From Sphingobacteriaceae bacterium (GTDB lineage: Bacteria; Bacteroidota; Bacteroidia; B-17B0; Aurantibacillaceae): a stretch of 64,000 nt of DNA. Below are positions 62,373 to 64,000 of this stretch, in pieces. The notes beneath the pieces are model-generated. The model did not search any database and was not told the origin of the DNA. It saw only the letters and a list, made by a program, of their open reading frames with translations. Position numbers and translations under genes: made by a program. How positions within the stretch are numbered: the first letter of the stretch is position 1; every line of letters starts with the position of its first letter. The stretch is from NCBI GenBank assembly GCA_002319075.1, contig NVQB01000001.1, positions 868,001 through 932,000 of the forward strand, written 5' to 3'.

Positions 62373-64000
62373 ATGAAAAAAAACCTATTCTTATTTATTA
62401 CGGCCTGCTTTTTAAGCGTAACTGTTTTGGCGCAGACAGCAGAGACAGAACCCAATAACATGATTACAGATTCAGGAGTTCAAACCCTGAGCTCCAACGG
62501 AAGCTTCAGCGGGAGCTATTCATTCACAGACATTGAATATTATAAGCTGGCACCTAACACCGGCGGCACGATTTCAGTAACCTTTACAAATGCACCCGCC
62601 GCGAACGCACTCTTCCTTTCCGTTGTTCAAGGTAATTCGGTTGTGGCCAGTACTTCTAACCCCGGCACATTTACTTACGTTCTTAATCCTGCACTTAATT
62701 ACATCCTTTATACCGGAACGGGCACCGCTACTGGAGCCTGGAAGTTCACGGTAAATGGTTTATCTACCGTTTCCGGAAGTATAGTAAGCACAAATGTTTT
62801 ATGTAACGCGGGGACAACAGGAGCAGCAACCGTTATAGCTGGTGGCGGGGCACCTTTCACCTATTCGTGGCTGCCTTCGGGAGGAACATCTTCTGTTGCA
62901 ACAGGATTGTCAGCAGGAAACTACAGTGTAGTCATAACAAACGTCGATGGAATTTCTCTGACAAAAACGCTAAGCATTACACAACCACCCGCTTTAACAA
63001 GTAGCAACGCTATAACTCCACCTGCCTGTAATAGCAGTTTCGGCAGTGCTACAGTTACAGCATCCGGGGGGACAGTACCTTACGATTACCTGTGGTCGAA
63101 TTCGCAAATTGGTTCTACTGGCTCATTTCTTTATGCGGGCGTTTATACGGTTAGTATTTCAGATGCAAATACCTGCACAACAGTTACCACAGTGAATGTT
63201 ACAGAACCTAGTCCTATTTTTTATACTTTTTATTCAAGCGGAATTCCATGTCATGGTGGTACCGGAACCTCCAGCGTAAGTGCCACGGGTGGATCAGGGG
63301 TTTATACTTATTCCTGGTCAACAGGTGCTACCTCTTCTTCTGTATCAGGTCTTCCTCCCGGTACACATTCCGTTACCGTTACAGATACCTATGGCTGCGC
63401 TAATCTGATGTCAGCGATTTTCAGTGATCCACCTTTACTGGTTAGTACAACAACTACCGCTAACGCAACCTGCGTTTCAATGGGAAGCGCTTCAGTAAAT
63501 GCCACCGGGGGAACTGCTCCTTATACTTATTCCTGGTCCAGCTCATCTACAACCTCAGTTGTAGCATTAAACCCCGGAACTTACAGCGTAACAGTAAAGG
63601 ATGCAAATGACTGCATCAGCAGCAATACCCTGAGCATTTCAACACCTCCTGCCGTATCTCTAACAACCACGGCTACCTCTCCTTCTATATGTGCAGGTGA
63701 AACCTTGACTCTAACTGCAAATGCTGGCGGCGGCACCGGAGCCATTACCTACACATGGACCACCGGATCAAATTCAGGTACACTTGCTGCAACACCTTCT
63801 GTGAACACATCGTACACAGTTACCGCTTCTGATAGTTATGGCTGTGCAGCCAGCAGCAGTGTTTCTGTTTTAGTTAACCCACTGCCAACGGTTAGCGTTA
63901 ACAGCGGAGTAATTTGCTCAGGAAGCTCTTTTACAATTATTCCCACAGGTGCCTCAAATTATAGCATTAGCGGCAATACCTTTACCGTTACACCCGGCAC
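62373..64000 (+). CDS. SprB-like repeat adhesin, 5' part (runs off the window)
   Basis: Open from an ATG at 62373 to the window end (over 540 residues, no stop). Signal peptide (MKKNLFLFITACFLSVTVLAQ), a beta-rich PPC-like domain (about 25-125), then SprB-type repeats with the pattern GGxxPYTYSWSSGxT...LxxGxYxVTVTDxxGC. At the right edge the style changes to the Ig-like module seen in the two T9SS proteins (VNSGVICSGSSFTIIPTG). The T9SS sorting domain is expected beyond the window. SprB-family adhesins support gliding in related bacteria. Confidence 0.85.
   Translation, partial: MKKNLFLFITACFLSVTVLAQTAETEPNNMITDSGVQTLSSNGSFSGSYSFTDIEYYKLAPNTGGTISVTFTNAPAANALFLSVVQGNSVVASTSNPGTFTYVLNPALNYILYTGTGTATGAWKFTVNGLSTVSGSIVSTNVLCNAGTTGAATVIAGGGAPFTYSWLPSGGTSSVATGLSAGNYSVVITNVDGISLTKTLSITQPPALTSSNAITPPACNSSFGSATVTASGGTVPYDYLWSNSQIGSTGSFLYAGVYTVSISDANTCTTVTTVNVTEPSPIFYTFYSSGIPCHGGTGTSSVSATGGSGVYTYSWSTGATSSSVSGLPPGTHSVTVTDTYGCANLMSAIFSDPPLLVSTTTTANATCVSMGSASVNATGGTAPYTYSWSSSSTTSVVALNPGTYSVTVKDANDCISSNTLSISTPPAVSLTTTATSPSICAGETLTLTANAGGGTGAITYTWTTGSNSGTLAATPSVNTSYTVTASDSYGCAASSSVSVLVNPLPTVSVNSGVICSGSSFTIIPTGASNYSISGNTFTVTPG

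Overview
The window looks like a chromosomal segment of a Bacteroidota bacterium (Flavobacteriia/Sphingobacteriia-like). The pointers are two proteins with type IX secretion (T9SS) C-terminal sorting domains, a SprB-like repeat adhesin, TAnnTTTG-type -7 promoter elements, DUF2147/DUF2452/DUF5989/DUF6326 families typical of the phylum, and a moderately AT-rich sequence. Species cannot be named from the sequence.

Layout. (1) 1-6.7 kb: a small-gene and partly decayed region, with a frameshifted TonB-receptor remnant, DoxX, three separate Crp/Fnr-type regulators, a GNAT remnant, a sterol-desaturase-like hydroxylase with a DUF2147 protein, and two small membrane/envelope proteins. (2) 6.75-26.8 kb: a biosynthesis and export locus. 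An ABC-2 permease and its Wzt-like ATPase flank a tight operon of five PhyH-type Fe(II)/2-oxoglutarate oxygenase genes (six catalytic domains, one gene a tandem fusion) plus a methyltransferase; a seventh PhyH domain lies just beyond on the opposite strand. Then come an asparagine-synthetase-like amidoligase without the glutaminase cysteine, glycosyltransferases, an ACP/KAS III/GT2/GNAT mini-operon, a TMTC-like membrane glycosyltransferase with TPRs, a 2OG-Fe(II) enzyme with an HxG (halogenase-type) iron site, and an unusually short DegT-type aminotransferase. (3) 26.9-30.7 kb: a giant T9SS protein made of about 14 Ig-like repeats. (4) 30.8-39.8 kb: a minus-strand glycan or metabolite module with a double-GT2 protein, a GT4, a UbiA-like prenyltransferase, two tandem SGNH hydrolases, SxtJ, DUF5989 and a NodU/CmcH carbamoyltransferase. 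(5) 39.8-41.3 kb: a SpoIIE phosphatase and a partner protein. (6) 41.3-56.9 kb: a probable light-response regulon. It holds carotenoid genes (crtY, crtZ, cruF and crtD on minus; crtI and crtB on plus), folE, DUF2452, a CarH/LitR-type MerR regulator, and an eight-gene photolyase operon with three photolyase/cryptochrome paralogues, TspO, DUF2071, DUF2256, TIGR03643 and SRPBCC. (7) 57.5-59.3 kb: an SDR plus AraC pair. (8) 59.3-64 kb: a hairpin-rich spacer, a T9SS FG-GAP protein, and the start of a SprB-like adhesin that runs off the end.

How parts work together. The strongest new regulatory signal is a 36-bp inverted repeat, TTTTGTTTAA-N16-TTAAACAAAA, at exactly three places: upstream of crtD (one mismatch), upstream of crtI and upstream of the photolyase operon. 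The MerR/B12-type regulator inside the region is the natural candidate to bind it. The carotenoid gene set (CrtB, CrtI, a CrtY-type cyclase, CruF, CrtD, CrtZ) predicts a monocyclic saproxanthin-type xanthophyll. The strongest new chemistry is the PhyH array inside an ABC-exporter operon together with a WelO5-like HxG enzyme about 10 kb away. This suggests an exported glycan, glycolipid or small molecule that is heavily hydroxylated and perhaps halogenated. The product itself cannot be deduced from sequence.
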